From Chinchilla lanigera (Eukaryota; Chordata; Mammalia; Rodentia; Chinchillidae): a DNA stretch of 64,000 nucleotides. Positions 45,325-56,720 of the stretch are shown here, piece by piece. The notes beneath the pieces were generated by a model. That model worked only from the letters and a program-made list of their open reading frames with translations. It had not been told where the DNA came from and did not search any database. Made by a program: the position numbers and the translations under genes. The DNA lies in NCBI RefSeq assembly GCF_000276665.1, contig NW_004955481.1, forward strand, positions 3,748,900 through 3,812,899. The letters run 5' to 3'. Every line of letters starts with the position of its first letter. The stretch's first letter is position 1.

Positions 45325-45419
45325 GTTTTTGTTTTCTGTTTTTTCCGGTTCCGGGAATCGAACTCACAACCTTGCGCTTGCCAAGCAGGCACTGTGCCAC
45401 TGAGCTAAATCCCCAGCCC
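45325..45419 (-). mobile_element. young ID SINE inside the B1-dID
   Basis: Antisense. Flanks ttgtctcaaaatt on both sides. Confidence 0.94.
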
Positions 45420-45490
45420 CTTGTCTCAAAATTATAAAAAGAAGAAACTGGGCCCTGGGTTCACAACATCCCCAGTACTGTGTGTGGGGG
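45420..45490 (+). mobile_element. B1-dID, right piece
   Basis: Linker and ID half (aaactgggccctgggttcac to catccccagtactg). Confidence 0.75.
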
Positions 45491-46774
45491 GAATATATAT
45501 GACATAGATATAGATATAGATATCTACATTATATATATGTGACCATTATTTCCATGTAGCTTTCATTGAAAATTTTAAATCTAAAATTTCTTTTAAATAT
45601 TATCCAATTACTTGAATTACACTGAATAATATTACTTGTTACATATACTAGAAAGAAAAACTTTCCTCTAAGTTAGCTATGATCTACAGAATAGAATTTA
45701 AATCATTATGCAGTTTAAAAAGTGTCAAATATTGTACACTACTTTGTACATGGTAAGTTCTGCTATAACATTTATTTAAAAAGTAATTTCAGCATGAGAA
45801 TTACACATCTACTTATAGTTTCACCCCTGACAAACAACGCAGGTAACTAAATACAGAACCAAGTATACTATCTGTTCTTTTCTTGTGTTTTGATAGTCTG
45901 CCATCTGCAGCCTTGAGGGTCTGGAGAGACTGTCCTTCCTGAGGCTAGTCAATTCTCAGGATTAACAAAAACTTACAGGTACACATACCTTTCAGTAGTA
46001 AACCGAACAAACTAAAGCTCTTATTCCCTAAGTACCTCCTTTATTATCTCTGACAAATGTGCCTGGTACTGTACTCATTCCTTTTCCTTATTCACTTCAA
46101 AGTCAGGTACCAGAACAACTTAAGAGAGTTCCTATACCTCATTATTCCCCTGAGATTACTGAAATTAGTCAACATTTGTCCTGCTTCACCTGCGCTGCCT
46201 ATTACTACAGAAACCACAATGAAGGCTCTTACCACTTTTTCCTCCAGTTCCTTTTGCCTCTGATCTTAGTGTTTTCCCACATGGTCCTACATGATATGGT
46301 ATGCCCCCTCTAGAACTGTCAGTAACAACCTACCTTTCCGTGGCAGTTTCTCCTGATTTGGTGGCCTCATCATACCAGATATGGTAATGATAAAATCTAC
46401 CTTTTAACACACCAACCCAAATAAAACATGAACATATACCTTAAACATATTATCAGCCACCTCAGTTCACTGCATGTTATATACACTTATTCATATCTGT
46501 GTTACAATTTTCATCTGAGTTCAGAAACTTGTCTTCTAGTACTTCACCGTAACTCCTAAGTCACAACCTTCCTATATTCACTTTCTTAATGTGTCTTTGA
46601 AAGTGCAGTGTCTGTTGCAATGCTTACATATTTACTAGTCATTTAACATTTGCAAAACCATGCTTCCATTTTTATTATGTTCGTATCTTTTTTGTGTATC
46701 ATTGATGAAATTTCTGAGTGCTGTACTAATTCTTTTTTTCCTTATAAGCCCTGTACAATTTCAAAAAACTCAGT
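45491..46774. other. intronic sequence, possible unassigned old repeat
   Basis: No gene. The stretch 45890-46390 is richer in C/T and looks repeat-derived. A 28-base segment of it (46342 onward) recurs at 48522. Confidence 0.4.
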
Positions 46775-46906
46775 CATGCCAGGTGTTGCAGCACACGCAC
46801 TCAGGTGAGGTAGGAGGATCATTGCGAGTTCAAGACCAGCTCTGGGTACAAAATGAGCTCAAGGCCAGCCTGAACTGCAAGTCATACCCTGTCTCAAAAA
46901 AAAAAA
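46775..46906 (+). mobile_element. B1-type SINE with deletion
   Basis: Left part shortened (ccaggtgttgcagcacacgc then actcaggtgaggtaggagg). The right part is complete. Confidence 0.87.
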
Positions 46907-47169
46907 CCCCACATAGTCATTTTTAGGATTATATATGTTCAGTAATGGCAGAACTGTCTGTACTTACATGTAAAGTTCACTACTATAGTGATTTTGTAAA
47001 CTGTGTACTTTTCCTCCAATTAAATTGTAAATTCCTTAATAGAAAGACATCGATCACAAGCATCTCTGGAATATAATAATAAATATTAATTTGCTACTAA
47101 GTGTAAGTAAAATGTTCAATATCCTCTTGTTTTTTGGTGCTGGGACTGAATCTGTTCTTTTAAGTCATG

Positions 47170-47457
47170 TTCAGTGAGGTAATAGTCAATAAAATTCATT
47201 TTCTTAATGTTTGGTTTGATCTCTTTTGATACATGTATATACAGAATTAACACCACTATGACAAGAAAAAAATTTCTATTCCCAGATAAGTTTCTATAAC
47301 CTTTGGCTCAATTGCTGTCTCTAAAATTTTGTCTTTTCTAAAACTTCATATAAATGGAACGTTATGCCATGTAGTCTTTAGTGGCTTTCTTTTTCAATTT
47401 TTTTCACTTAAAGCTTTCTGAGATTCATCCATGTTATTGCTGAATACAATACAATTT
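47170..47457 (-). mobile_element. ancient L1 fragment, left piece
   Basis: Antisense L1M: cacttaaagctttctgagat, ttcatccatgttattgctg. Interrupted by a B1. Confidence 0.65.
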
Positions 47458-47642
47458 GTTTTTGTTGTTGTTTGTTTTTGTTTTGGGGGGTTTTCTTTGT
47501 CTTTTTCAGATAGGGTGTCGCTATGCAATTCAGGTTGGCCTTGAATTCACTTTGTAGCCCAGGCTGGTCTCAAACTTGCAAGATCCACCTGCCTCAGCCT
47601 CTCGAGTGCTGGGATTACAGGCATGTACCACCATGCCCAGCC
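47458..47642 (-). mobile_element. B1-type SINE inside ancient L1
   Basis: Full-length antisense. Flanks gaatacaatacaattt / gaatacaatacatttt. Confidence 0.93.
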
Positions 47643-47830
47643 TTGAATACAATACATTTTGTTTATTCACCATTCACCAGTTGGTGGTCATTTAAGTAGT
47701 TTCTAATTTTTGGCTTATCTGAATAAATCTGGTATGACTATTAATTTGTACACAGGTCTTTTGTGAGCAGATGTGTTTTCAATTGTCTTAGGTAAATTTC
47801 TAGAAGTGGATTATAAATTAATGTACGTTT
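47643..47830 (-). mobile_element. ancient L1 fragment, right piece
   Basis: Continues: gtttattcaccattcaccag, ggtaaatttctagaagtgg. Confidence 0.65.
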
Positions 47831-47918
47831 AACTCATTTTCTTTTTTTCCTCAACATTGTATAAAAATTTAAATATGCAAATGTTAAACTTTTCAAGCTC
47901 ATGAAGATCATTTTCTTT

Positions 47919-48001
47919 TTACTTTTTCAGCACCAGGAATCTAACTCAGGACCTTGTGCTTGCCAGGCAGGTGCTGTGTCACTGCGCTATATTCCTGGCC
48001 C
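47919..48001 (-). mobile_element. ID SINE
   Basis: Antisense. Flanks aagatcattttct on both sides. Confidence 0.92.
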
Positions 48002-48025
48002 TAAAGATCATTTTCTGAAAGACAA

Positions 48026-48212
48026 ACTGAGCTGGATGTGTTGGTGCAAGCTTGTAATCTCAGCTACTCAGGAGGCAGAAGCAAGAGGTTTCCAAGTTTG
48101 AGCCCAGAGTGGGTAACTTAGCAAGACCCTATCTCAAGACAAAAAGGGCTGGGGATGTAGCTCTGTGGTAGACAAGGTCCAGGTTCAATCCCCAGTAACA
48201 TACACACAAAGA
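48026..48212 (+). mobile_element. B1-dID dimeric SINE
   Basis: B1 half (gctggatgtgttggtgcaag) and ID half (gggctggggatgtagctctg). Confidence 0.88.
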
Positions 48213-48340
48213 AGAAAAAAAAAAAAAGAAAGGAAAAAGGAAGAAAAGGGGAACTAAAAGGAAGTCTGCTGAAATATAATGACATCTCAACAGCTGGAAA
48301 TTTACGAAGACTGTTCAAATGTTTATCTTCACATTTAACT

Positions 48341-48490
48341 CTTTTTTGAGGGGTGGGGCACGGTGTGAAACAGTTTCTCTATGTAGCCTCGAACTCACTA
48401 TGTAGTCCAGGCTGGCCTTGAACTCCTGGTGATCCTCCTGCCTGGGCCTCTTAAATGCTGAGATTATAGGCGTGCATCACCACACAAGGC
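48341..48490 (-). mobile_element. B1-type SINE
   Basis: Antisense. Flanks cacatttaact on both sides. Confidence 0.9.
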
Positions 48491-48735
48491 ACATTTAACT
48501 TTCTAAGATAAAAAAACTAGCAGTTTCTCCTGATCTGGTGGCTTCATCATATTTGAATTCCCAAACCCTCCTACCAACAGATGTAGATGTTTCCATCTAC
48601 ATCTTCATCAACGTTTGGCATTTGTGATCAGTCTTCTTTCTACTTAAGATGAATAGGCCAAAACTTCACTCTGATCTAAGATCACAAAATTGGAATTTAG
48701 AACTGAAAGAAACCATGGAGTATATCCTATACTTT

Positions 48736-48892
48736 TTTTTGCGGGGACTTCTTTTTGAGACAGGGTCTCGCTATGCAGTTCAGGCTGGCCTTGAGCTCAC
48801 TTTGTAGCCCAGGCTGGCCTCGAACTTGCAAGGATCCTCTGTCTCAGCCTTCCGAGTGCTGGGATTACAGGCATGTGCCACCAAGCCCGGCT
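48736..48892 (-). mobile_element. B1-type SINE
   Basis: Full-length antisense, near consensus. Flanks atcctatacttt on both sides. Confidence 0.95.
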
Positions 48893-48954
48893 ACATCCTA
48901 TACTTTCAGCTAAGAAAACAACAGACAAGAAGTAGGCTGGGGAATTCATAAATA

Positions 48955-49338
48955 GTTAAAATCTTTTAAGTAGCCCATATGTTCATCAACAAACAAATGA
49001 ATAAAGAAAATGTAGTAGTTACACAAAATGGAGTACTATTTTCCCATAAAAAGATAAACTTGAGTCATTTGTAAGAAAATGGATGCACCTTCAGACCTTA
49101 GTGTTAAGTGAAATAAATAAACACAAGCTTGAATATCACACTGTTCTCTTATATGAGAAACCCACAGTAAAAGGAAAGAACAAAAGGTAGATTATAAGAG
49201 GCAGGGACATAGATTAGTCTCAAAGGGGAAGGGAATTTAAGAGCTGGGGGAAGAGTAAGGAACAGGGAAGAAAAAGGGAATTGGGACATGTTATGTACAT
49301 GTACCAAGTCCACACATGAACTACAAACATGTACTTGC
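48955..49338 (+). mobile_element. L1 3' end
   Basis: Same lineage L1 as at 41.5 and 57.1 kb: ggagtactattttcccata, gtgttaagtgaaataaat, catgtacttg. Confidence 0.8.
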
Positions 49339-49392
49339 CTAGAATGCATGAGTTCCTGGGTTCAACTGCCAGTACTACAAAAAAACAAAAAT
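49336..49392 (+). mobile_element. old ID fragment
   Basis: 5'-truncated: cttgcctagaatgcatgag to gttcaactgccagtac. Confidence 0.65.
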
Positions 49393-49789
49393 AATTTACA
49401 ATATACTTGATAAGTATCTCAACACTGACTTCTAAGACCCAAGCCTCTCTCTTCAGTTGTTTCCTTTTAGTAAGGTCACATAATACCTCTACTTTTCTAT
49501 TCTTCCATTGTTTAATAATATAATCACTTTGTGTGGGGAGACCAACCTACAAGAGAGTTACAATAAAATACAAAATTCTTTTACTGTCTTTTTCATACAC
49601 ATGCCAGTTTATGAACGCTTCTGTTTGCAGACAATTTGGTTCACTAACAGAAGCATTTGGCAAAATTTTCTGTTTGCAAATTCTGCACCAGAGGACAAAC
49701 ATGAACATGGCCATCTTTCTCACACAAACACAAATGGCTATCCTTTCCAAAATTATAGAACAAATTAAATCCATGAACAAATTCTGGGA

Positions 49790-49905
49790 TTACTTCTGTA
49801 ATCCCAGCACTTCAGAGGCTGAGGCATGACTGCCACGAGTTCAAGGCCAACCAGAACTACAAAGTGAGACTCTGTCTCAAAAAGACAAAAAATAAATATA
49901 AATAA
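49790..49905 (+). mobile_element. B1-type SINE, 5'-truncated
   Basis: tgtaatcccagcacttcagag to gagactctgtctcaaaaag. Confidence 0.88.
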
Positions 49906-50118
49906 AGTTTTGTTTTTTTAAAAAAAAAGGTATCACTACATTCTTAGTCTGATAAATTTATTTTTTTTAATGAATGTTTCTTTTTTATTTGAACAGATCA
50001 AACAATGGAGTACTCTTACTTAAATTGTATTTGACTGAAGGGAGAGAAAATGCTACATTAGAATTAATGTAAGAACTTCAGGATATGTTTTCCTATGCAT
50101 GCATTTAGTTATACTCAA

Positions 50119-50201
50119 AGGGTTAGGGGTGTAACTCAGTGGCACAGCACTTGCCTAGCATGTACAAGGCCCTGGATTCCATTCCCAACATTAGAAAAAA
50201 A
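50119..50201 (+). mobile_element. old ID SINE
   Basis: gggttaggggtgtaactcag to ccattcccaacatt. Confidence 0.85.
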
Positions 50202-50690
50202 ATTGTCTGTGCACACACACTAATCTCCATTCACCAGCCTAACTTTGTAACTTCAGAGATGGAGGTGGAAGAACACATTCTTCTTAAGACAGCATTTGAC
50301 ATGTCTGGTTAATTGAGGTTCTTTTGCCCAAGGCAAGGTACAGGTGCAAAACTTTACTGCTTAGTAGACTATAATATGATATCTGCATAAAAGGAGGTAA
50401 TACCTCAGCCAGTAGGGCAGAAAATCATATGCTATATGCACGTGCAGGTTTTACTGTTGCTCAGGCTATCGTGTTATTTTTCAAGTTTTAGTTTTTCTTT
50501 CATACTATACATTTATTTCCCTTTGACGTACTCATGGGTATGTTCTTAACTAAGCTACTTTAAGTGTAAACTTTACTCTTCAATATTCTCAATTTCATTC
50601 TGCTTGGTGAAATGTACTCTGGCAGATATTACTCCAATTTGAATAATTACTGATGAATGAGTCTTCACTAGGGCATTAAAAAAGGATTTT
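50202..50690. other. unique intronic sequence
   Basis: No element recognised. Confidence 0.5.
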
Positions 50691-50784
50691 GGGGGCTGGG
50701 GATTTAGCTCAGTGGCAAAGCACCTGTCCGGCAAGCGCAAGGTCGTGAGTTCAATTCCTGGTACCGGAAGAAAAACAAAACAAA
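50691..50784 (+). mobile_element. young ID SINE
   Basis: Flanks aaaaaggatttt on both sides. Confidence 0.95.
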
Positions 50785-51008
50785 AAAAAGGATTTTTATG
50801 CATAAGTATAAAAATATTTTATGTTCAGAAGCTTTCACTTTTGAAATGTCAGACTGATGAATTTACTCAGAAATAAAAACTGGAAAAAATTATTTGTGTG
50901 CTTTTCTGGGGTTTTTTGTTTTGCTCTTCTTGTATCACAATGGGAAAGAACGACTTCTAACAGAAAAGAATAGCTAACACTTATGTAAATTTCAAAATAT
51001 TGCTGGGT

Positions 51009-51100
51009 TGATTGAGCATGGTGGCTCATGCCTGTAATCTCAGCACACAAGAGCCTGAGGCAGGAGTTCAAATTTAAGGCCAGCCTGCAGTCGAAGAAAG
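51009..51100 (+). mobile_element. B1-type SINE, 3'-incomplete
   Basis: gagcatggtggctcatgcc to aaggccagcctgcagtc, running into a purine tract. Confidence 0.85.
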
Positions 51101-51277
51101 ACAGTAAGAAGAAAGGAAAGAAAGGAAGGAAGGAAGGAAGGGGGGGAGGGTGGGCAGAAGGAAGGAAGGAAGAGGGAGGGAAGGAAAGAAGGAGAGAGGA
51201 AGGAAGAGGAGAAAAAGAGAAAGAAAGAAAGAAAGAAAAAGAGAGAGAGAAAGAAAGAAAGAAAGAAAAAGAGAGAG

Positions 51278-51344
<67 letters not shown>

Positions 51345-51371
51345 AAGAAAGAAAGAAAAAGAAAACAAAAG
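51095..51371 (+). repeat. long purine tract (gaaa)n, (ggaa)n, (ga)n
   Basis: About 277 bases, almost purely A/G, with a regular gaaa array at 51280-51335. Confidence 0.97.
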
Positions 51372-51377
51372 AGATAT

Positions 51378-51518
51378 TGCCAGGCATGGTGGCACATGCC
51401 TGTAATCCCAGTACACTCAGGGATGAGACAGGAGGATCCGCAAGTTTAAGGCCTGCCCTAGCTACATAGTGAGTTCAAGGCCAGCCTGAACTACATAGTG
51501 AGACTCTCATAAAAAAAA
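51378..51518 (+). mobile_element. B1-type SINE
   Basis: gccaggcatggtggcacatg to gtgagactctcataaaa. Follows the purine tract directly. Confidence 0.92.
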
Positions 51519-51560
51519 TTTTTTTTCTAAATATGAAGTTACCAAAAATCATTGTTAGAC

Positions 51561-51723
51561 AGACCAGCTTGCCTATAATCCCAGCTACTAAGGAAGCTGA
51601 GGCAGGAGGACCTCAAACTGAACGATAGCCTGGGAAACTCAGCAAAACTCTGTCTGAAAATGGAATGTAGTTCAATGGTAAAGTGTAGATCCTGGATACA
51701 ATTCCAACCACTAAAAAATATAA
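51561..51723 (+). mobile_element. B1-dID dimeric SINE
   Basis: Partial B1 half (gcctataatcccagctac) and ID half (ggaatgtagttcaatggta). Confidence 0.82.
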
Positions 51724-51819
51724 ATAAGAGCTGTATATGTTTTAGAATAAGCCCTTTTTTCCACTGGTCTTTTCCCTGAGTGCATTCCTAGTTGTGTCAC
51801 TTTCCAAAGGAGAAGCATC

Positions 51820-51905
51820 CTAACATACTTATACATGTACATGTACCAACTCAACACAAGGAAATGTAAACATTATGCACGATGAACATGTACTAATAGA
51901 AAAAC
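51820..51905 (+). mobile_element. possible L1 3' UTR end
   Basis: acatgtacatgtaccaactc and gatgaacatgtactaatag match the 3' end of the L1 copies at 42.4 and 57.4 kb. Confidence 0.55.
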
Positions 51906-52014
51906 CACTTCTAACTCAAAATAGCCTACATACTCAGACCAATCTTCTTTCTGAGTTTCCTATACAAAATAAAGTATGCCACTCTAATGCGTCCACCTCA
52001 GCAATCCAGAAACT

Positions 52015-52120
52015 CTTTTTTAGCTTTTTTTTTTGGTTTTTCTCCGGTACCCGGAACCGAACCCACGACCTTGCGCTTGCCAGGCAGGCGCTTTGCCGCT
52101 GAGCTAAATCCCCAGCCCCT
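52015..52120 (-). mobile_element. young ID SINE
   Basis: Antisense, near consensus. Flanks gcaatccagaaact (52001-52014, 52122-52135). Confidence 0.96.
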
Positions 52121-52289
52121 CGCAATCCAGAAACTTGAAAGTTCTTTTTTGACATCTCCCTTTCCCTCACTCAACCGAATCTATCACTATGTCTCATAGT
52201 TCCGTCTTCCTAAATTTTTCTCAACTTAGACCACTTTCTTCCATCACCACAATCACCTCTTTATTTTTAAGTTACCACTTTATCTCACT

Positions 52290-52640
52290 TGGGCTATTTA
52301 CTGTGTAACAATCTCTTAAATGGTATCCCTGCATACACTCTCAGTGTCCCTCCAACCCATCTGTCTATTACAATGAGAATGATCTCTAAAAATGCAAACT
52401 GGATTATGTTATTCCCTTTGTTTAAAAGCATTCAATGCCTTCACACTGCATTTTGGTTGAAACAAAAATCTTTAATCGAAGTCCTAGGAGTTATATGTTC
52501 AGACCCTACCTATATCTTTAGTTGCATCTCAGTCTCCTGCATCACACTCCCTCCTCCTTCCATAGAACCTTTAACACATAGCACTTAACACTAATTAAGA
52601 ATTCTATTATCTATCATATACTGGTTCCTTTTCAAAAAAG
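52290..52640 (+). mobile_element. L2-like ancient LINE 3' end
   Basis: Resembles L2: gagaatgatctctaaaaatg, ggattatgttattcccttt, aagcattcaatgccttcac, gcacttaacactaatt. Confidence 0.55.
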
Positions 52641-52765
52641 ATTTCTTAGAAAATCTGTGAGTTGATGGTTACATTTTTTGAGGACTTACTTAGGTGGAGC
52701 TAAGGGGGGAAAAAAAAGTCACATTAACTAATTCTACACACAATATACAAAATATAACTCTACAT

Positions 52766-52895
52766 CTAATATACTGTGTAACCATGGGAAAATTTTAATT
52801 GTCTGATTTTAGTTTTCTTATCTCTGAAATAGGGGAAATAAGAAGTAATTATGTCATGGAGGTTCTGTGAAGGTTAAATGAAATATATGTAAAGA
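52766..52895 (+). mobile_element. MIR
   Basis: gtaaccatgggaaaatttt, tttcttatctctgaaatagg, gtgaaggttaaatgaaat. Confidence 0.75.
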
Positions 52896-52996
52896 AACAT
52901 AGTATTTCATGTGAAACTTCTCACTTCTTTCAATTTCTGGTTATTATCTCCACTGACAAACTCCTCAACCCAATGTCTTCCAGGCACAATTAATTC

Positions 52997-53034
52997 TGTG
53001 TGTGTGTGTGTGCGCGCGCGCGCGCGCTCACACA
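52997..53034 (+). repeat. (TG)n(CG)n(CA)n microsatellite
   Basis: tgtgtg, then cgcgcgcg, then cacac: an alternating purine-pyrimidine run that could adopt Z-form. Confidence 0.93.
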
Positions 53035-53060
53035 CTACTCCCATATGAATTCCTTATACT

Positions 53061-53218
53061 GCCAGGCAAGGTGGCGCACTCCTATAATCCCAGCACTTGG
53101 GAGGCTGAGGCAGAAGGATCACTGCAGGTTCAAGACCAGCCTGGGCTACAAAGTGAGCTCAAGGACAGCCTGAACTGCATAGCAAGACCCTGTCTCAAAA
53201 AGACAAAAAAAAAAAAAA
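53061..53218 (+). mobile_element. B1-type SINE
   Basis: Full length. Flanks gaattccttatact / gaattgcttatact. Confidence 0.95.
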
Positions 53219-53478
53219 GAATTGCTTATACTCAATTAACACCTACATGATCTCACTGTACTAAATTTTTTGTACATCTATCTTTCCTTATCACTGGATC
53301 AGAATAATAAAAGCTAACACAATTACTAAATTTAAGTAGGAAAATGTACAATATTAATGGTCACTCCAATACTAATTTCAAAGTTTTGAAAAGTCATGAA
53401 GTTATTCAGTTGAATATTACATCAAAGTTGATTATATCCCAAGACTACTGCTACACTGTATTCAATAATTTCTGGGCT

Positions 53479-53580
53479 GGACAGGGATACAGCTCAGTGG
53501 TGCAAGCACCTGCCTGGCAAGTGCGAAGGCAAGAGTTCAATTCCCGGTACCACAAAAAAAAACAGAAAACAAAAAAAGAA
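53479..53580 (+). mobile_element. ID SINE
   Basis: gacagggatacagctcagtg to gttcaattcccggtacc. Confidence 0.9.
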
Positions 53581-53755
53581 ACAGTAGTTTCTGGGTAGGA
53601 GAAGCTAAGGATAATATACAACTATCTTTGAAGTATTTCCAACATGACAGTCTCCCTATCAGTGAACTAAATTGGAAGTTAAAAGGAGCAACAATTTAGA
53701 ATATAATTTAGCCTGTACCACATCATACCAAACCTGAGTATAAGCAACAAAACGT

Positions 53756-53840
53756 ATTTTTTTTTCAGTACTGAGGACTGAACCCAGGGCTTACACATAC
53801 TAGACCAAGGGTTCGACCACTCAACTATATCCCTAACCCT
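53756..53840 (-). mobile_element. old ID SINE
   Basis: Antisense: agtactgaggactgaaccc to atatccctaaccct. Confidence 0.85.
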
Positions 53841-53922
53841 AGACCACTTTAAATTATTCAAGAAAAGATATATCTGTTCTCACTTATCTCCATAATAAGT
53901 TCCACTACACACAGAAATCCAA

Positions 53923-54010
53923 GGGGCTGGGGATTCAGCTCAGCGGCACAGCGCCTGCCTGCCAAGCGCAAGATCGTGAGTTCAATTCCCAGTATGGGGG
54001 GTGGGGGGGA
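53923..54010 (+). mobile_element. young ID SINE
   Basis: Tail replaced by a G-rich run. Flanks cacacagaaatc / cacatagaaatc. Confidence 0.93.
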
Positions 54011-54190
54011 GCAGCACATAGAAATCGACTTTTAAACTGAACTGCTAAGCATTCTGCCCTCCCTATTGCCTCCAAAAGAAAACACAGAAGCTCCAAATAT
54101 AGATGTTACATTTCTTCCTTTCAATTACTATACAATTGACTAGACCCCCTCATTAATAAATATTTGGAGGAGAAAAAAAGAAAACCAACC

Positions 54191-54299
54191 CTTTTTTTTG
54201 AGAGAGGACCTCCCTGTGTTGCCCAGACAGGCCCTAAACTCCTGGACTTAGACAATCATTATACCTCTGCTTCCCCAGAATTGGGATTATAGGCCCAAC
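54191..54299 (-). mobile_element. old B1-like SINE
   Basis: Antisense monomer: gagagaggacctccctgtg to ggattataggcccaac. Confidence 0.7.
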
Positions 54300-54344
54300 T
54301 TAAACCTTAAAATTATTGTACGTCAAATTAAAAAAAGAAAAAAA

Positions 54345-54530
54345 GATGACCAGTGTGGTAGCGCACACCTGTATTCCAGGCACTCTGGGAGGCTGAGGTA
54401 AAAGGATTGCAAGTTCAAATGAAGGCAAGAGAATGAAGCCCTGTGTCAAAATTGAAAAAAAAAATTATTTTAAGTGTTGGGAACAGAAATCAGTGAGTTC
54501 TGGGTTCAATCCTCTCTACTGTGGAGAACA
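54345..54530 (+). mobile_element. B1-dID dimeric SINE
   Basis: B1 half (gaccagtgtggtagcgcac) and ID half (gagttctgggttcaatcctc). Confidence 0.82.
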
Positions 54531-54837
54531 ATGATAAAAAGAAAAAAAAAATACAAACTCTTTTTTCTTTTTGGTTCAAATAGAAAAAAAGATTCCTAAG
54601 TTTTCTCAAAGCTCAATATATAGTTTTTCTTTTATATTCAAGTAAATTACAAAATAAAAACGAAATTTTTTCTTCCTGTCAACAAGACTTTGTATATTGA
54701 TTAGATCTTAGCAACAATTTCTTTCAAAGTAAAAATAAGGGACATTGTGTGACAGATATAAATAAGCTCAAAACTTTAGAGATACATTAGATTTTGACAT
54801 CTTTTAAATCAATACGTATGTTAAGGTCAAGAACCTA

Positions 54838-54910
54838 AAGTGCTGAGTGGTTTGTCTAAGGTCACAAAACTGGAACTGTATTACTAAGTGCAAGGTGGTA
54901 TCCTGAATTA
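54838..54910 (-). mobile_element. MIR fragment
   Basis: ggtttgtctaaggtcacaaa and nearby MIR-like bases, antisense core. Confidence 0.5.
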
Positions 54911-55282
54911 GATCCTTAAACAAAAAGAATATTAGCAGATGGTTTAACATTCTATCATTGTTAACTTCTTAGCTTTCACAAATATCCCATTTTTACTTAA
55001 ATTGTTACCATTAGAAGAAGGTGGGTGAAAGATACGAGAACTGTGTACTAGCTTTACAATTTCTGAGTCTAAAATTATGAAGTAAACATGAAAGATTTAT
55101 TTGAAAATTTTAAAATAAGTGATTTCAAATCCAAAATGCTTGTTTCCATACAAAATCCCAAATATAAAGGCATTAAGTTCTAAAACTAAGTATACACAGA
55201 TAACAAAATATAGGATACCTCCTCTTATAACAGCCCTTGACCAAAAACAATTAAAAGAACTCTTCCCTATTTTTGCTTAGTA

Positions 55283-55420
55283 AGAAACAGAACATTCAAT
55301 TTTTACTATATTCCAAACATTCTGCTCATTTAATTCTCGTAACTGTTTTAAAGTAATTATCAAGTCAAATTAGGCTCAATTTAAGTAACTTTCCCTGCTA
55401 TGTAACAACTACATTTCCAC
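55283..55420 (-). mobile_element. possible MIR fragment
   Basis: tgctcatttaattctcgtaa and ttaagtaactttccctgc fit an antisense MIR. Confidence 0.5.
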
Positions 55421-55821
55421 TATACCTCATGGTTAATTTTCTCTATATTACACAGGCATGTTAGCATCCTTTATGTATGTAAAGGAAGAAGTATTTCTTA
55501 CTAAATTTTATAGATTTAATATCCACAGTGTTTTTCACATCAAAACGTTCACTGCCAATCTCACTGTCACTGTTTTTGTTCAAGGCTCTGTTATCCCTTG
55601 TCTGAAATCCTCTCCAACAAGCATTTCAATCTTCAATCTTCTCCTTTAGTCTGTTCTGTATACCTGTAAAGAACAATTGTTTTTTGGCTTTTCAATATCT
55701 ATTTCTAACTTTTGAATGGTACCAAATTGCTTATTTGGAAATTAATTCTTCTCTTCCTAGGTACTCCTCATAGGAATCAGTAGTTTTCAGAAATTCTGAT
55801 TACTGAGCAAAATAACATGTA

Positions 55822-55889
55822 TGGAAGCTGGCACCTGCCTGGCAAGCACAAGGTCCTGAGTTCCATTCCCAGAGCTAAAAAAAAAAAAG
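55822..55889 (+). mobile_element. ID SINE, 5'-truncated
   Basis: Begins at gcacctgcctggcaagcac. Flanks gtatggaag / gtatagaag. Confidence 0.85.
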
Positions 55890-56265
55890 TATAGAAGAAA
55901 ATGGTTGGTGCTCATTCATCCTAGTGATACCCTGATTAGACTGTCTGTTTACTCTTGATATTGAGATGGAAGCAGCTACCCTACAGTGGCTTAGGGTTGG
56001 TGAAGAACTTAATAGCCTTATGATAAATTCTTTTTTGCTTAAGACTGTATCACTTTTCTGCTTTCAAAGACCCTAATGAATATATCATCCCTGATCACAT
56101 AAGATCTCTAAGGCATTTTTAAACCATTACTCCATATTCCCACTCACGGCTCGTAACATCCCAATTTTATAATCTTTTTCCAGTGTTAATTTTCAGAGTT
56201 CTCCTGATACAGATCCAACTTACATTGCTAAAACTCATTTTGCACTGATGGTATTATACAATATG

Positions 56266-56446
56266 TACAGATCAAGTACCCCTTATATGAAATCCTTAGG
56301 ACCACAAGTGTTTTACATTTCAGATTCTTTTGAGATTCTGGAATATTAGCACATATACAATGAGATATTTTGGAGATGGAATCCAAGTTTTAACAACAAA
56401 CTCATTTGTATCTCATATATACTTTAACAAGTTGTATAGGTAACAT
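56266..56446 (+). mobile_element. MER2-like DNA transposon, left piece
   Basis: tcaagtaccccttatatgaa, gattctggaatattagcac, acaatgagatattttggaga: a Tigger-type non-autonomous element. Confidence 0.75.
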
Positions 56447-56555
56447 TTTGTTTGTTTGTTTGTTTGTTTGTTTTTTCTTCTGGTACCAGGAATCGAACTC
56501 ACAACCTTGCGCTTGCCAGGCAGGCACTGTGCTGCTGAGCTAAATCCCCAGCCCC
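56447..56555 (-). mobile_element. young ID SINE inside MER2-like element
   Basis: Antisense. Perfect duplication tgtataggtaacat (56433-56446, 56556-56569). Confidence 0.96.
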
Positions 56556-56720
56556 TGTATAGGTAACATGATACAATATTTTTAGTTCATCTGCATTTTG
56601 ACTGCAATCCATCATATGAAGTCAGGTATGAATTTTCCACTTGCAGCATCATGTTGGTACTCAAAGTTTTAGATTTTGGAGGATTTCGGATTTCCAATTT
56701 TCAAACTGGGGATGCTTAAG
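56556..56720 (+). mobile_element. MER2-like DNA transposon, right piece
   Basis: gaattttccacttgcagcat, ttttggaggatttcggattt, ctggggatgctta. Confidence 0.75.

Larger units (their letters stand above)
54531..55821. other. mostly unique intronic sequence
   Basis: AT-rich and free of young SINEs. Two weak MIR pieces (54838-54910, 55283-55420). Confidence 0.5.

Noticed and set aside
46057..46313. Two overlapping frames of 68 and 84 codons in non-SINE sequence
   Set aside because: No splice sites, no recognisable family, and the stretch appears repeat-derived.
50835..51449. Frames of up to 193 codons around a (gaaa)n tract
   Set aside because: Simple-repeat translation plus B1 sequence on either side.
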